Assembly (NCBI GenBank): GCA_913778495.1
Contig: CAJYVD010000004.1
Span: forward strand, 124,001-188,000
Length of the DNA stretch: 64,000 bases
Direction of reading: 5' to 3'
From: an uncultured Pantoea sp.
Lineage (GTDB): Bacteria; Pseudomonadota; Gammaproteobacteria; Enterobacterales; Enterobacteriaceae
Below the pieces are notes generated by a model that did no database searches, had not been told where the DNA came from, and saw only the letters and a list, made by a program, of their open reading frames with translations. Both the position numbers and the translations under genes were made by a program. Of this stretch, positions 1-8,385 are shown piece by piece (position 1 is the stretch's first letter; every line of letters starts with the position of its first letter).

Positions 1-1
1 T

Positions 2-205
2 GTGGGGGTGTCACCCGCCACGCTGGCATGCGCGATTTGTAATCGAGGCAGCCTGGAGCGCGTCCCGCTGCCGGCCGCGGTGAATGAGAATGCCCCGCTT
101 TCGCGTCGATGCTGGGCGCCGCAGGAGGTGCAGCACTTCAAACTCAGCCTGACGCGGATGCGGCAGAGACACGCGGCCCGCAACCGTTGCAGCGAACGGC
201 TATAA
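2..205 (+). CDS. C-terminal end of an unrecognised gene, cut by the window edge
   Basis: An open frame runs in from the left edge and stops with TAA at 203-205. The visible 67 residues are rich in Arg and Cys and end in a basic stretch (residues 47-67). I do not recognise a family; the basic tail would fit a nucleic-acid-binding protein, but that is a guess. Support for a real gene is the open frame to the edge and a hairpin at 230-256 that would end both this gene and the convergent antirepressor gene. The true start lies outside the window. Confidence 0.35.
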   Translation: MGVSPATLACAICNRGSLERVPLPAAVNENAPLSRRCWAPQEVQHFKLSLTRMRQRHAARNRCSERL

Positions 206-229
206 ACCGTCAAAACGCCGCCGGACAAC

Positions 230-256
230 AAAGCCTGATGCAATGCACCAGGCTTT
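230..256. terminator. Hairpin between convergent genes
   Basis: AAAGCCTG (230-237) and CAGGCTTT (249-256) form a perfect 8-bp stem around an 11-nt loop, between the gene ending at 205 and the antirepressor gene ending at 292. The A and T runs at the stem ends suit a bidirectional terminator. Confidence 0.5.
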
Positions 257-291
257 ATGGGTAGTGAGGACGAGCAGGGGAGAAAGGGCGG

Positions 292-999
292 TCAGGCCGC
301 GACGCCTTTGGGCTGGGTAAGCACGTGTCCGGCCCACAAATTCGCCACCCATTTCACCCCTTTGCGCGTGAAGCGCGCCTGGGAAAACGCGTGTTCATTT
401 TCACCGTGGCCGCAGCGCACAGTAAAGTAGCCTGCCTGTAAATGGTGCTGCTGAGGCGTGAGCACGCCTTTATCGCGAAACATGATGTTGCGCGTCAGCA
501 AAAAGTCACGGAAATCGCTCTCTTTCACCTTGAGCATCTTGCAAAGCTGGCGAAAACCCAGCGTTTCGTTTGTTTCAATGAAACTGTCGAAAAACGCGGC
601 CTTAGGTGCTGTTACCGCGAGCTGCTGCTCAGCGAGACGCCGCTGCTCATACTGTTCCGCCCACGCGCGTGCGGCGGCCGCGGGATTGGTGAAATCCGGC
701 AGTTGCACGCGCTGTTCACGCGCCTGCCAGCGATCGAGCAGTTCGGCGGTGAAGCCAGGTGACAGGCGCGCCACCGCCAACAGGGAGTCGCGTTTATTGA
801 GGAGAAATTCCTGACGCATCTCACCTTCATGCTCAAATTGATTCACCGTCACAGGCTGAGAGAGGCGCTGTGCGGTCTCCAGGCTTTTAATCAGGCGCTT
901 CACTTCGCCGTGCGTATTGCCCGTGACGCTGGCAATTTCGCGACTGCTCATGGTCAACCCAGGGGTGAGAGCAGACAGGTTATCCATCGAGATCATCAT
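292..999 (-). CDS. Phage-type Rha/KilAC antirepressor
   Basis: Two-domain phage regulatory protein of 236 aa. The N-terminal half has the Rha pattern (MSSREIA near residue 16, then FLLNKRDSL and a DRW helix near 70-90). The C-terminal third is a KilA-C/ANT domain, with FRQLCKMLKV, a DFRDFLL segment and a closing FTRKGVKWVANLW. In phages such proteins counteract repressors or interfere with host growth. I chose the ATG at 999 because GAGGTG sits 8 nt upstream; frames reaching back to 1056 lack a ribosome site. No other phage gene is nearby, so this is a lone morphogene whose target is unknown. Confidence 0.75.
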   Translation of the reverse strand: MMISMDNLSALTPGLTMSSREIASVTGNTHGEVKRLIKSLETAQRLSQPVTVNQFEHEGEMRQEFLLNKRDSLLAVARLSPGFTAELLDRWQAREQRVQLPDFTNPAAAARAWAEQYEQRRLAEQQLAVTAPKAAFFDSFIETNETLGFRQLCKMLKVKESDFRDFLLTRNIMFRDKGVLTPQQHHLQAGYFTVRCGHGENEHAFSQARFTRKGVKWVANLWAGHVLTQPKGVAA

Positions 1000-1203
1000 A
1001 AATATCACCTCATACAAACCAACGCAGCCATCTGACTGTTGAATAAGTATACACAATACTGTTTTTATAACCAGTATTTTTTGATGATAAATTCACCTGC
1101 TCTCCCAGCCGATGCGCTTGCCTAATGGCCTTGGGTTACTACGCTCAAGCAACCAGCCTGCGATTTACGCTATTCGCCGAGAGAGATAATCAGGAGAGAA
1201 TAC

Positions 1204-2397
1204 ATGAAAGCGCTAACCTACCACGGGCCGCACCGGGTCAAAGTTGAAACCGTGCCGGATCCGGTTTTGGAGCAGCCTGACGACATTATTCTGCGTGTCA
1301 CCGCGACGGCCATTTGCGGCTCTGATCTGCATTTATATCGCGGCAAAATACCCGGCACCGACCATGGCGATATCTTTGGCCACGAATTTATGGGCGAAGT
1401 GGTGGAGGCAGGCAGCGCTGTGACGCAAGTTGCTATCGGCGATCGCGTGGTGGTGCCGTTTGTGATCGCCTGTGGCGACTGTTTTTTCTGTCAGCTGCAG
1501 CAGTACGCGGCTTGCGAAACCACCAATCCTGGCCGTGGCGCCATTCTTAATAAAAAAAGCATCACGTCGCCTGCGGCGCTGTTTGGTTACAGCAAGTTGT
1601 ACGGCGGCGTGCCGGGTGGTCAAGCGGAATATGTCCGTGTACCCAAGGCCAATAGCGGGCCGTTTAAAGTGCCTTTCACCCTGCCCGATGACAAGGTGCT
1701 CTTTCTTTCTGATATTTTGCCCACAGCTTGGCAGGCGGTTCAAAATGCGGGCCTGACCAAAGGATCAAGCGTGGCCATATTCGGCGCTGGGCCGGTGGGA
1801 TTATTATCCGCGGCGTGCGCGCGGCTGGAGGGCGCCGAACAAATCTTTATGATTGACCACAACCCTTATCGTCTTGAATTTGCGCAACAGCGCTATGGCG
1901 TGACGCCAATTAATTTTGACGACATTGACGATCCCGCGGCCTGGATCATTGAACATACCAAAGGCAATCGGGGGGTTGACGCCGTTATCGACGCGGTAGG
2001 ATTTGAGGCCAAAGGCAGCCTGACGGAAACCGTCTTGTCGAATCTCAAACTGGAGGGCAGCAGTGGGAAAGCGTTGCGACAGTGCATCGCGGCGGTAAGA
2101 CGAGGCGGGGTGGTGAGCGTGCCCGGCGTGTATGCAGGGTTTATTCACGGCTTCCTGTTCGGCGATGCGTTTGACAAAGGGTTGACGTTTAAAATGGGTC
2201 AGACGCATGTTCACGCCTATCTACCGCGGCTGCTCTCCTTAATCGAACAGGGATTATTAACGCCGGAAGAGATCGTCACGCACCATATGCCGCTGGAAGA
2301 AGCCGCGCGAGGTTACGAAATATTTGAGAAACGAAAAGAAGAGTGCCGTAAGGTGATTCTGGTGCCGGGCATGGCTTCCACCACACCCGCCGCATAA
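1204..2397 (+). CDS. Zinc-dependent formaldehyde/alcohol dehydrogenase
   Basis: Medium-chain dehydrogenase of 397 aa, close in layout to glutathione-independent formaldehyde dehydrogenases (FdhA type). Catalytic zinc ligands are visible at Cys38 and His60-Glu61. A structural zinc lobe has Cys90, Cys93, Cys96 and Cys104. A Rossmann motif GAGPVGLL lies near residue 194. It should oxidise formaldehyde or a primary alcohol with NAD+ in the cytoplasm. AGGAGAG precedes the ATG. It stands alone, with a terminator-like hairpin just after it. The exact substrate cannot be read from the sequence. Confidence 0.85.
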   Translation: MKALTYHGPHRVKVETVPDPVLEQPDDIILRVTATAICGSDLHLYRGKIPGTDHGDIFGHEFMGEVVEAGSAVTQVAIGDRVVVPFVIACGDCFFCQLQQYAACETTNPGRGAILNKKSITSPAALFGYSKLYGGVPGGQAEYVRVPKANSGPFKVPFTLPDDKVLFLSDILPTAWQAVQNAGLTKGSSVAIFGAGPVGLLSAACARLEGAEQIFMIDHNPYRLEFAQQRYGVTPINFDDIDDPAAWIIEHTKGNRGVDAVIDAVGFEAKGSLTETVLSNLKLEGSSGKALRQCIAAVRRGGVVSVPGVYAGFIHGFLFGDAFDKGLTFKMGQTHVHAYLPRLLSLIEQGLLTPEEIVTHHMPLEEAARGYEIFEKRKEECRKVILVPGMASTTPAA

Positions 2398-2403
2398 AAC
2401 GTA

Positions 2404-2425
2404 TCAGGCTGACTCGTCAGCCTGA
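2404..2425. terminator. Convergent terminator hairpin
   Basis: TCAGGCTGA (2404-2412) pairs perfectly with TCAGCCTGA (2417-2425) around a 4-nt loop, between the dehydrogenase gene and the leftward gene ending at 2428. Confidence 0.6.
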
Positions 2426-2427
2426 CA

Positions 2428-2775
2428 CTAGCGCACCCGTTGTTCATCGCGATCGTTTAATTCTGTCAGCACCAGCTCGCGTGACGGTGCGTTATCCAGA
2501 CGATCGCCGTATTCTGCGCTAACGTCTGGCAAGCTGGTAAATTGCCCATCAACAAACAAAAAGCTCAACGCGCTTGTAACGTCATCAAATAATGCCTCGG
2601 TATCGTTGGGCGTTTCGCCGGCGGCGTCTTTGCCGTCAAGTTGCCAAAGAAGCCTGTCACTCCGGTGCTCAACGCCGCCGAGATTAATAACGTGGCCGTC
2701 AATATTCTCGATCAGCAAACGTTGGCGGTAGTAATACAGCTGGTAAGGCATGCGGTCGGATTTATTCTCAGACAT
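2428..2775 (-). CDS. Unrecognised acidic soluble protein (115 aa)
   Basis: A 115-aa protein with no signal peptide or membrane segment. It is rich in Asp and Glu and opens with a Tyr-rich stretch (QLYYYRQRLL, residues 12-21). I do not recognise the family. GGGAG sits just ahead of its ATG. Its start is 23 nt after the stop of the small membrane protein gene on the same strand, so the two are probably one transcript; a membrane protein with a soluble partner is an inference. Confidence 0.7.
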   Translation of the reverse strand: MSENKSDRMPYQLYYYRQRLLIENIDGHVINLGGVEHRSDRLLWQLDGKDAAGETPNDTEALFDDVTSALSFLFVDGQFTSLPDVSAEYGDRLDNAPSRELVLTELNDRDEQRVR

Positions 2776-2798
2776 ACTTTCTCCCTAATGAATAATGT

Positions 2799-2972
2799 TT
2801 AATGGAAAATATAAAAGCGGAACGCGTATATGACCCAATAAATAATATTGACACCTAAATAAGCCCAGCAGCCCCAATAGGCAACAGGCTCGCGCCGGGT
2901 GCGGAGTTTCGGCAGGAACGCTAAAATATAAAGCGCAGAGGAAATAAGCGAAACGAAATAAAGAAACTTCAT
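2799..2972 (-). CDS. Small two-helix membrane protein (57 aa)
   Basis: A 57-aa open frame starting at 2972 with AAGGAG placed 6 nt upstream. Two hydrophobic segments (about residues 3-21 and 38-56) flank a basic, polar centre with KLRTRRE, which predicts a small inner-membrane protein with a cytoplasmic loop and both ends outside, or the reverse. The overlapping 81-residue frame at 2785-3030 has no ribosome site and a less coherent product, so I prefer this one. It is the first gene of a likely two-gene operon with the 115-aa protein. Function unknown. Confidence 0.65.
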   Translation of the reverse strand: MKFLYFVSLISSALYILAFLPKLRTRREPVAYWGCWAYLGVNIIYWVIYAFRFYIFH

Positions 2973-3048
2973 AAGCTCTCCTTGGTTTTTTATTATTTAA
3001 AGCATAGTCATAAATAGGCGTCTTATTCATTTTGTCGGTAGATAGAGA

Positions 3049-3076
3049 TAAAAAAAGCCCCGTTTGATCACGGGGC
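3049..3076 (-). terminator. Rho-independent terminator of the XRE regulator gene
   Basis: Read leftward, GCCCCGT (3076-3070) and ACGGGGC (3063-3057) form a 7-bp GC stem with a 6-nt loop, followed at once by a run of seven T (A run 3050-3056 on the plus strand). This is the clearest intrinsic terminator in the window. Confidence 0.85.
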
Positions 3077-3082
3077 GAGGAA

Positions 3083-3934
3083 TTAAGACATCAGTGTCTT
3101 TAAGGCTGCCGCGCTGGCGTCATCGTCAGGAACATACACCAGCAGGCGATCGCCGTTGCGCGAGGCGGACCACCAGTTATTTTGCCGCAGCGTCAGCTCG
3201 CCCACGCCCTCGCGGTAAAAGCGCTTGACCCGATTCTCCACCTTGCAAAGTTCGTAGCGCTGCCACGTTTGGGCAAATTCATCTGAGCTGTTCATCAGCC
3301 GCGCCAGAAAATTTTCCCAGTGCGGATCGCCTAAGTGTTCGCCCATTTGCCCCCTGAACATCGCCACCAGTTGCGGCATCAGCTCGTCCCAGTTACGCGT
3401 CGCTTTGCGCCATTGTTCATGATTGAACGCCAGCCAGATGCAGTTGCGATCTTCAGGTGGGATGCTGGCTAAATCCACGCCCATCAGCGCACACCAGGCC
3501 GCGTTGTAGCCGATGATGTCGAAGCGCGGGGTCTCGATAATCGCCGGAAGCTGAATCGCGTCCAGCATCTGTTGATTATGCGCCGCAATTTTGCAGCAGG
3601 CGGCGGCGACGTTAACGGAGGGCAACGTGTGACCGGCAAGGTAAAAAAGATGCTGAGTTTCAACATCATTGCACTGTAGCGCGGCCGCAATAGCCGTGAG
3701 CGTTTTCGGCGAAGCGTTGATATCGCGGCCCTGTTCCAGCCACGTATACCAGGTCACGCCGACGTCAGCGAGCTGTGCGACCTCCTCTCGCCGTAGCCCG
3801 GGAGTGCGTCGATGCCGTAGCCGTGGCAAACCAAGACGCTGCGGATCCAGGCTCTCGCGGCGTTTACGCAGAAAGGTACCCAATAATTTGCGATTACTTT
3901 GGTCAGTCATCACATCGCTTGCGTTTGGCATCAT
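3083..3934 (-). CDS. XRE-type regulator with MmyB-like ligand domain
   Basis: A 283-aa regulator. Residues about 15-80 form the helix-turn-helix seen in this family, with the hallmark segment TPGLRREEVAQLADVGVTWY followed by a LEQGR turn. The remainder matches the MmyB-like, PAS-fold ligand-binding region with conserved Trp and Asn positions. AGGAG precedes the ATG pair at 3934. It is divergent from the MFS exporter gene at 4050 with a 115-nt shared upstream region, the usual arrangement for a local repressor of an exporter. The inducer is unknown. Confidence 0.8.
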   Translation of the reverse strand: MMPNASDVMTDQSNRKLLGTFLRKRRESLDPQRLGLPRLRHRRTPGLRREEVAQLADVGVTWYTWLEQGRDINASPKTLTAIAAALQCNDVETQHLFYLAGHTLPSVNVAAACCKIAAHNQQMLDAIQLPAIIETPRFDIIGYNAAWCALMGVDLASIPPEDRNCIWLAFNHEQWRKATRNWDELMPQLVAMFRGQMGEHLGDPHWENFLARLMNSSDEFAQTWQRYELCKVENRVKRFYREGVGELTLRQNNWWSASRNGDRLLVYVPDDDASAAALKTLMS

Positions 3935-4049
3935 GCACGGTTCTCCTGGTGAGGCGGGTAGTGTTTATACCATGATAATCAAGAACTGGTACCCGTTTAA
4001 AACTTCAGTGATGCTAGGTGCTACGGCATTTAAATACAAGGTTTCACTC

Positions 4050-5459
4050 ATGCACACATCACAACTCACACGGACCGGGCTGGTGGTTCTGCTGGCAGGA
4101 CAACTGCTGCCCATGATTGATTTTTCGATTGTTAACGTTGCGCTGGATGCCATGTCGCAGACGCTACGCGCCGGCCCTGTCGAGCTCGCACTCATTGTGG
4201 CGGTTTACGGCATCGCCTTTGCCATTTGCCTGGCTATGGGTGGACGCCTGGGCGACAACATGGGACGTCGCGCGGTGTTTCAGGCCGGCGTGGCAATATT
4301 CGGCGTGGCCTCACTGCTGTGTGGTATCGCGCACAGCGTCGCGCTCTTGATGTTTGCCCGGGCGCTGCAAGGTGTGGGTGCGGCCCTGATTGTGCCGCAG
4401 ATCCTCGCCACCCTGCATGTGACGCTCAGTGGCCGCGAGCATGCGCGTGCGATGGGTTTGTACGGGGGGATCGGCGGGCTGGCTTTTATCATTGGTCAGG
4501 TCTTAGGGGGCTTTCTCATCAAAGCTGACATCGCGGGTTTCGGCTGGCGCAGCGTGTTTTTAATTAACCTGCCCCTTTGTCTGTTCGTGCTGATGACTGC
4601 GCGCCGCACCATCCCGGAAACCCGCAACGCGCAGCGGGTCGCGGTGGATATTGCCGGGACGCTGCTGCTGGCAAGCGCCATTGGCTGCCTGATGCTGGCG
4701 CTGGCGCTGGGGCCGCTGCTGCACTGGTCATGGCCATGCTGGGCGCTGCTGGCGCTGTTCCCGCTACTGCTCCTGCGCTTACGCCGCAGTGCGATACGCC
4801 TCGAGAATGCAGGCGGTGTGCCGCTGTTGCCACCGTCTCTGCTGCGTTTGCCCAGCGTGCGCTTCGGATTAACGCTGGCCGTGCTGTTTTTTTCCTGCTG
4901 GAGCGGCTTCATGTTTGCGGTCGCGCTGACGCTGCAAACCAGCTTACACATGACGGCGTTTGAATCCGGGAATGCCTTTATAGCCTTGGGCGCTGCGTAT
5001 TTTGTTGGCGCCATGCGCTCCACGCGTACGGTAGAACGTTACGGAAAGCGCACCACGCTCCTGGCGGGCTGTGCAATTCAGATGAGCGGGCTGCTGGCGC
5101 TGATCGCCACGTTTCACTTTCACTGGGCCTCCCTCGGCGTCACTACGCTCATTCCGGCCACGCTGCTGATCGGCTTTGGACAGTCGTTTATTGTCAGCAC
5201 TTACTACCGCATTGGAATGCAAGGCGTACCGCATCATCAGGCGGGTGCCGCCAGTGCGGTGCTTTCAACGGTACAGCAGACGGCGCTGGGGCTGGGGCCG
5301 ATGCTGCTGGGGGCAATCTATACGCAGATCGCCCATCATGGCAGTCCGCTGACGGCGATTTCCGGCACGCTGGTGGCGGAACTGATCATGATGAGCGTGT
5401 TGGTGCTGGCGACAAGTGTCAATCGCACCCCGTTTCAGTGCGCCACGGTAACACGGTAA
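4050..5459 (+). CDS. MFS drug-efflux transporter, EmrB/QacA type
   Basis: A 469-aa integral membrane protein with many hydrophobic segments, consistent with the 14-helix drug:H+ antiporter branch. Residues from about 20 read MIDFSIVNVALDAM, the motif D1-like start of this family, then GGRLGDNMGRR (motif A) between helices 2 and 3. I start at the ATG at 4050; upstream in-frame sequence overlaps the divergent regulator and is not plausible. The likely role is proton-driven export of a toxic compound sensed by the neighbouring XRE/MmyB-type regulator. Confidence 0.8.
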   Translation: MHTSQLTRTGLVVLLAGQLLPMIDFSIVNVALDAMSQTLRAGPVELALIVAVYGIAFAICLAMGGRLGDNMGRRAVFQAGVAIFGVASLLCGIAHSVALLMFARALQGVGAALIVPQILATLHVTLSGREHARAMGLYGGIGGLAFIIGQVLGGFLIKADIAGFGWRSVFLINLPLCLFVLMTARRTIPETRNAQRVAVDIAGTLLLASAIGCLMLALALGPLLHWSWPCWALLALFPLLLLRLRRSAIRLENAGGVPLLPPSLLRLPSVRFGLTLAVLFFSCWSGFMFAVALTLQTSLHMTAFESGNAFIALGAAYFVGAMRSTRTVERYGKRTTLLAGCAIQMSGLLALIATFHFHWASLGVTTLIPATLLIGFGQSFIVSTYYRIGMQGVPHHQAGAASAVLSTVQQTALGLGPMLLGAIYTQIAHHGSPLTAISGTLVAELIMMSVLVLATSVNRTPFQCATVTR

Positions 5460-5471
5460 AAGGCGAAACAG

Positions 5472-5495
5472 ACGCGCCCTGCAAGGTGGGCGCGT
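5472..5495. terminator. Convergent terminator hairpin
   Basis: ACGCGCCC (5472-5479) and GGGCGCGT (5488-5495) form a perfect 8-bp stem with an 8-nt loop, between the MFS gene and the leftward ABC operon. Confidence 0.55.
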
Positions 5496-5509
5496 TAAGC
5501 AGATCACCA

Positions 5510-6601
5510 CTATGTCGCAGGCGTTTCAGCCAGGCGCTGGCCGGTTTTGGGGTCGAACAAATGCAGTTTTTCCATGTTGAAGCCAATGCGAATAGCCGCG
5601 CCGGCGCTGGCACTGTGGCGCCCTGCGTGCTGCATATGCAGCGGTTGGCCCTGCCAGTCAAGGTGCAGCAACGTGGATTCTCCCGTGACTTCGACCACCT
5701 GAACCTCAGCCCGCGTGCCGGTAGCGGCTTCCAGCAGATCGTGCGGGCGCACGCCAAGCGTCACGTCCGCGCCCTCGCGGGCTTGCGCGACGTTCGCCCA
5801 GCGGGGCGGCAGCGGCTGCCAGAGGTCCTGGCACTGTACGCCGATGATGCCGTTACGCGCGGAAAACTGCGCGGCGAGCAGGTTCATCGGCGGTGAGCCA
5901 ATAAAGCGCGCTACAAAGGTATCTGCCGGACGATCGTACAGGGTTAATGGCGCCCCCTGCTGCACAATGCGTCCCTCGCGCATTACGACAATTTGATCGG
6001 CGAGCGTCATGGCTTCCACTTGATCGTGCGTGACGTACACCATGGTGGTTTTAAAGCGCTGGTGCAGGGATTTTATCTCCGCCCGCAGCTCCATGCGCAG
6101 CTGCGCATCGAGATTAGAAAGGGGCTCATCAAACAGAAATACCTGCGGATTACGCACCATCGCACGCCCCATGGCGACGCGCTGGCGCTGGCCACCGGAC
6201 AAGGCGCGCGGATAGCGGTCTAACAGTTTATCGATCCCCAAAATACCGGCGATACGCGTGATCTTGCTGCGCTGCTCCTCGCGTTTAACTTTTTTCACCT
6301 GCATATGAAACGCCAGATTCTCCGCCACCGTCAGGTGGGGATAGAGCGCATAGCTTTGGAACACCATGGCGATATCGCGATCGGCAGGATCGCGATCGGT
6401 AATCGCGACGTTGTCCATCATTATTGCGCCTTCTGACAGGCTCTCCAGCCCCGCCAGCATGCGCAGCAGCGTGGATTTACCGCAGCCCGAAGGGCCCACC
6501 AGCACGGTAAAACTGCCGTCGGGGATAGTAAGACTGAGCGGATGTAAAACCGCTTGCTTGCCGTAGCGCTTGGCCACGTTTACCAGTTCAACAGCGGCCA
6601 T
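5510..6601 (-). CDS. Sugar ABC transporter ATPase (MalK/UgpC type)
   Basis: A 363-aa ATP-binding subunit. Walker A GPSGCGKST near residue 37, the Q-loop FQSYALYPH near 81, signature LSGGQ near 134, Walker B FLFDEPLSNLD near 155 and the switch His in VTHD are all present. The extra C-terminal region of about 120 aa matches the regulatory OB-fold of CUT1 ATPases (GVRPHDL near 290). It is the last gene of a leftward operon: binding protein, two permeases, PfkB kinase, ATPase. It should power uptake of a sugar or sugar derivative. Confidence 0.9.
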   Translation of the reverse strand: MAAVELVNVAKRYGKQAVLHPLSLTIPDGSFTVLVGPSGCGKSTLLRMLAGLESLSEGAIMMDNVAITDRDPADRDIAMVFQSYALYPHLTVAENLAFHMQVKKVKREEQRSKITRIAGILGIDKLLDRYPRALSGGQRQRVAMGRAMVRNPQVFLFDEPLSNLDAQLRMELRAEIKSLHQRFKTTMVYVTHDQVEAMTLADQIVVMREGRIVQQGAPLTLYDRPADTFVARFIGSPPMNLLAAQFSARNGIIGVQCQDLWQPLPPRWANVAQAREGADVTLGVRPHDLLEAATGTRAEVQVVEVTGESTLLHLDWQGQPLHMQHAGRHSASAGAAIRIGFNMEKLHLFDPKTGQRLAETPAT

Positions 6602-6604
6602 GAT

Positions 6605-7549
6605 TTAACGCTCCTGAGCAGAAAGTTGCAGTTGATGCCAGTCGGGGTAACGACGCGGCTGCGTACTGATCGCCAATGAGGCGACCGCAATGCCCCAGCG
6701 CAGCGCGGTGTCGAGTGCGTGTTGATGCAGCAGGGCGGTAAGAAATCCGGCGTTAAAGCTATCACCGGCACCGATGGTATCGACCACCTTGACAGGCTGC
6801 GAAGCGTGTAGCGTGTGCTGATGGCGCTGCCAGCAGCCTGCGCCGTGGGCGCCGCGCTTCACCACGCAACCGCCGCGTCCGCTCAGGCGCTGCGCCAACA
6901 GCGCCGCGCTGGCTTCCAGCGTATCGCACGCGGCCAAGCCGCGCGTTTCGACCTCATTCAACAGCAGCCAATCGCACAGCGGCAGCCAGTGCATAATCTG
7001 CTGGCGAACCGCTGCATTCCATCCCTGCGGCGGCCAGCCGGTGTCTACAGCAATCACATAGCCTCGCTGGCGCAGCGTGGTAAGTAGCGCAGGGTAGTCA
7101 CCGTAAAGCTGCAAGCACAAAAACGTACCGCATAGCAGAACGATGTCACCGGCATGGGCCTGAAGCGGCAGCTGATCCAGCACGTCCTCCAGACTAAGGC
7201 GCACGATGTGGCCGCGATTGCTGATAAACGATCGTTCGTGATCGGAGTGCGTAACGCCCACGGTCAAAGAGGTTTCGCAGGCATAGCGCGGCCAGGCGTC
7301 CGCGCTGTGGGGGAAATGGCCAGCCAGCCAGGCGCTGAGACCGTCATCGCCCTGATTGGCGATAGCCCGATGGCGCACCTGCATGGCTTCCAGCGCCAGC
7401 GCGCAGTTGCCAGCGGAGCCACCGGGGCGCAGCTCACTCTGCGCCACCATCACTTCGGTGCCGCGCTGTGGCCAGCTGTCGAGGGTGCCCATGATCATGT
7501 CGACGTTAATGTTGCCCGCGACATAGAGCGTCGCGTTGGTGTTTTTCAT
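6605..7549 (-). CDS. PfkB-family carbohydrate kinase
   Basis: A 314-aa ribokinase-fold kinase. The first PfkB signature lies near residues 40-55 (RPGGSAGNCALA) and the second near 257-270 (DTIGAGDSFNAGF), including the catalytic Asp. It overlaps the upstream permease by a few bases (start 7549, permease stop 7546) and ends 3 nt before the ATPase gene, so it is embedded in the transporter operon. The simple reading is that the imported sugar or nucleoside is phosphorylated on entry. No isomerase, aldolase or hydrolase is in the operon, so the substrate is open. Confidence 0.85.
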   Translation of the reverse strand: MKNTNATLYVAGNINVDMIMGTLDSWPQRGTEVMVAQSELRPGGSAGNCALALEAMQVRHRAIANQGDDGLSAWLAGHFPHSADAWPRYACETSLTVGVTHSDHERSFISNRGHIVRLSLEDVLDQLPLQAHAGDIVLLCGTFLCLQLYGDYPALLTTLRQRGYVIAVDTGWPPQGWNAAVRQQIMHWLPLCDWLLLNEVETRGLAACDTLEASAALLAQRLSGRGGCVVKRGAHGAGCWQRHQHTLHASQPVKVVDTIGAGDSFNAGFLTALLHQHALDTALRWGIAVASLAISTQPRRYPDWHQLQLSAQER

Positions 7550-8385
7550 CCTTTACTCCCGCCACTGGCCAAGCCGCTGACCAGGGTTTTCTGCAGCCAA
7601 ATAGCAATAAAGAGCGGTGGAATAGAGGCCAGAATGCCTACGGCGGCAATCAGACCATCGTCGGTGGCGCGACCTGCGGTAAAGCCCGCAATGGTCACCG
7701 GCAGGGTTTGCGCGGCAATATTGCTGGTAAACAGCAGCGCGTAGAAAAATTCATCCCACGCCAGCAGCCAGCCGAACAGCGCGGCGGCACCCAGCACCGG
7801 TTTTGCCAGCGGCAGCGTAATCCGCAGCAGCACCTGCCAGACGCGCAAGCCATCCAGCCGCGCGGCTTGCTCAATGTCCTGCGGCAGGGTGTCGAACTGG
7901 TTCTTCAACATCCAGGTCAAAAAGGGCAGGATCAGCGAACAGTAAACGACGATCAGACCGGGACGGGTATTGAGTAGGTCAAACTGTTGCAGCAAGAAGT
8001 AGAGCGGCAGCACAACGGCCACGGGCGGCACCATATAGATGGCCAGTGCGCCATATAGCCAGCCGTCGCGCCCGCGATAGCGTGAAAAGCTAAACGCCGC
8101 CGGGATCGCCAGCAGTAAGCAGATGGCCGTGGCGCCGGTCGCCACCAGCAAACTGTTGCCTAACGCATGCAGGAATAGCGTGCCGGGCTGACCGGGTGCC
8201 AGCGAGATCAACCGGCTGTAGCGACTGAAATCCCACTGTCTTGGCAGCCACTCCAGCGGTACGCGGGTTAAGTCACTGGTCGCGCTCACGCTCATTAAAA
8301 ACAGCCAGCCCATTGGGGCTAACACGGAACAGGCCACCAGCAGCGCGGCGGCGTATTTGGCCATGCTGCGCAGTTTACGCTTCAT
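7546..8385 (-). CDS. Sugar ABC transporter permease (MalG type)
   Basis: A 279-aa inner-membrane permease with about six hydrophobic segments. The EAA loop is visible near residues 180-200 (EQAARLDGLRVWQVLLRITLPLAKP), the site that docks on the ATPase. It overlaps the preceding permease gene by 11 nt and the PfkB gene by 4 nt, which implies translational coupling. It pairs with the MalF-type subunit to form the channel. Confidence 0.88.
   Translation of the reverse strand: MKRKLRSMAKYAAALLVACSVLAPMGWLFLMSVSATSDLTRVPLEWLPRQWDFSRYSRLISLAPGQPGTLFLHALGNSLLVATGATAICLLLAIPAAFSFSRYRGRDGWLYGALAIYMVPPVAVVLPLYFLLQQFDLLNTRPGLIVVYCSLILPFLTWMLKNQFDTLPQDIEQAARLDGLRVWQVLLRITLPLAKPVLGAAALFGWLLAWDEFFYALLFTSNIAAQTLPVTIAGFTAGRATDDGLIAAVGILASIPPLFIAIWLQKTLVSGLASGGSKG

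Noticed and set aside
2785-3030. 81-codon frame overlapping the small membrane protein gene
   Set aside because: No ribosome site; the 57-codon frame in another phase has an ideal one and a coherent two-helix product.
3669-4049. Long N-terminal extension of the MFS gene
   Set aside because: It would run through the divergent XRE regulator gene and adds basic, low-complexity residues not found in MFS proteins.
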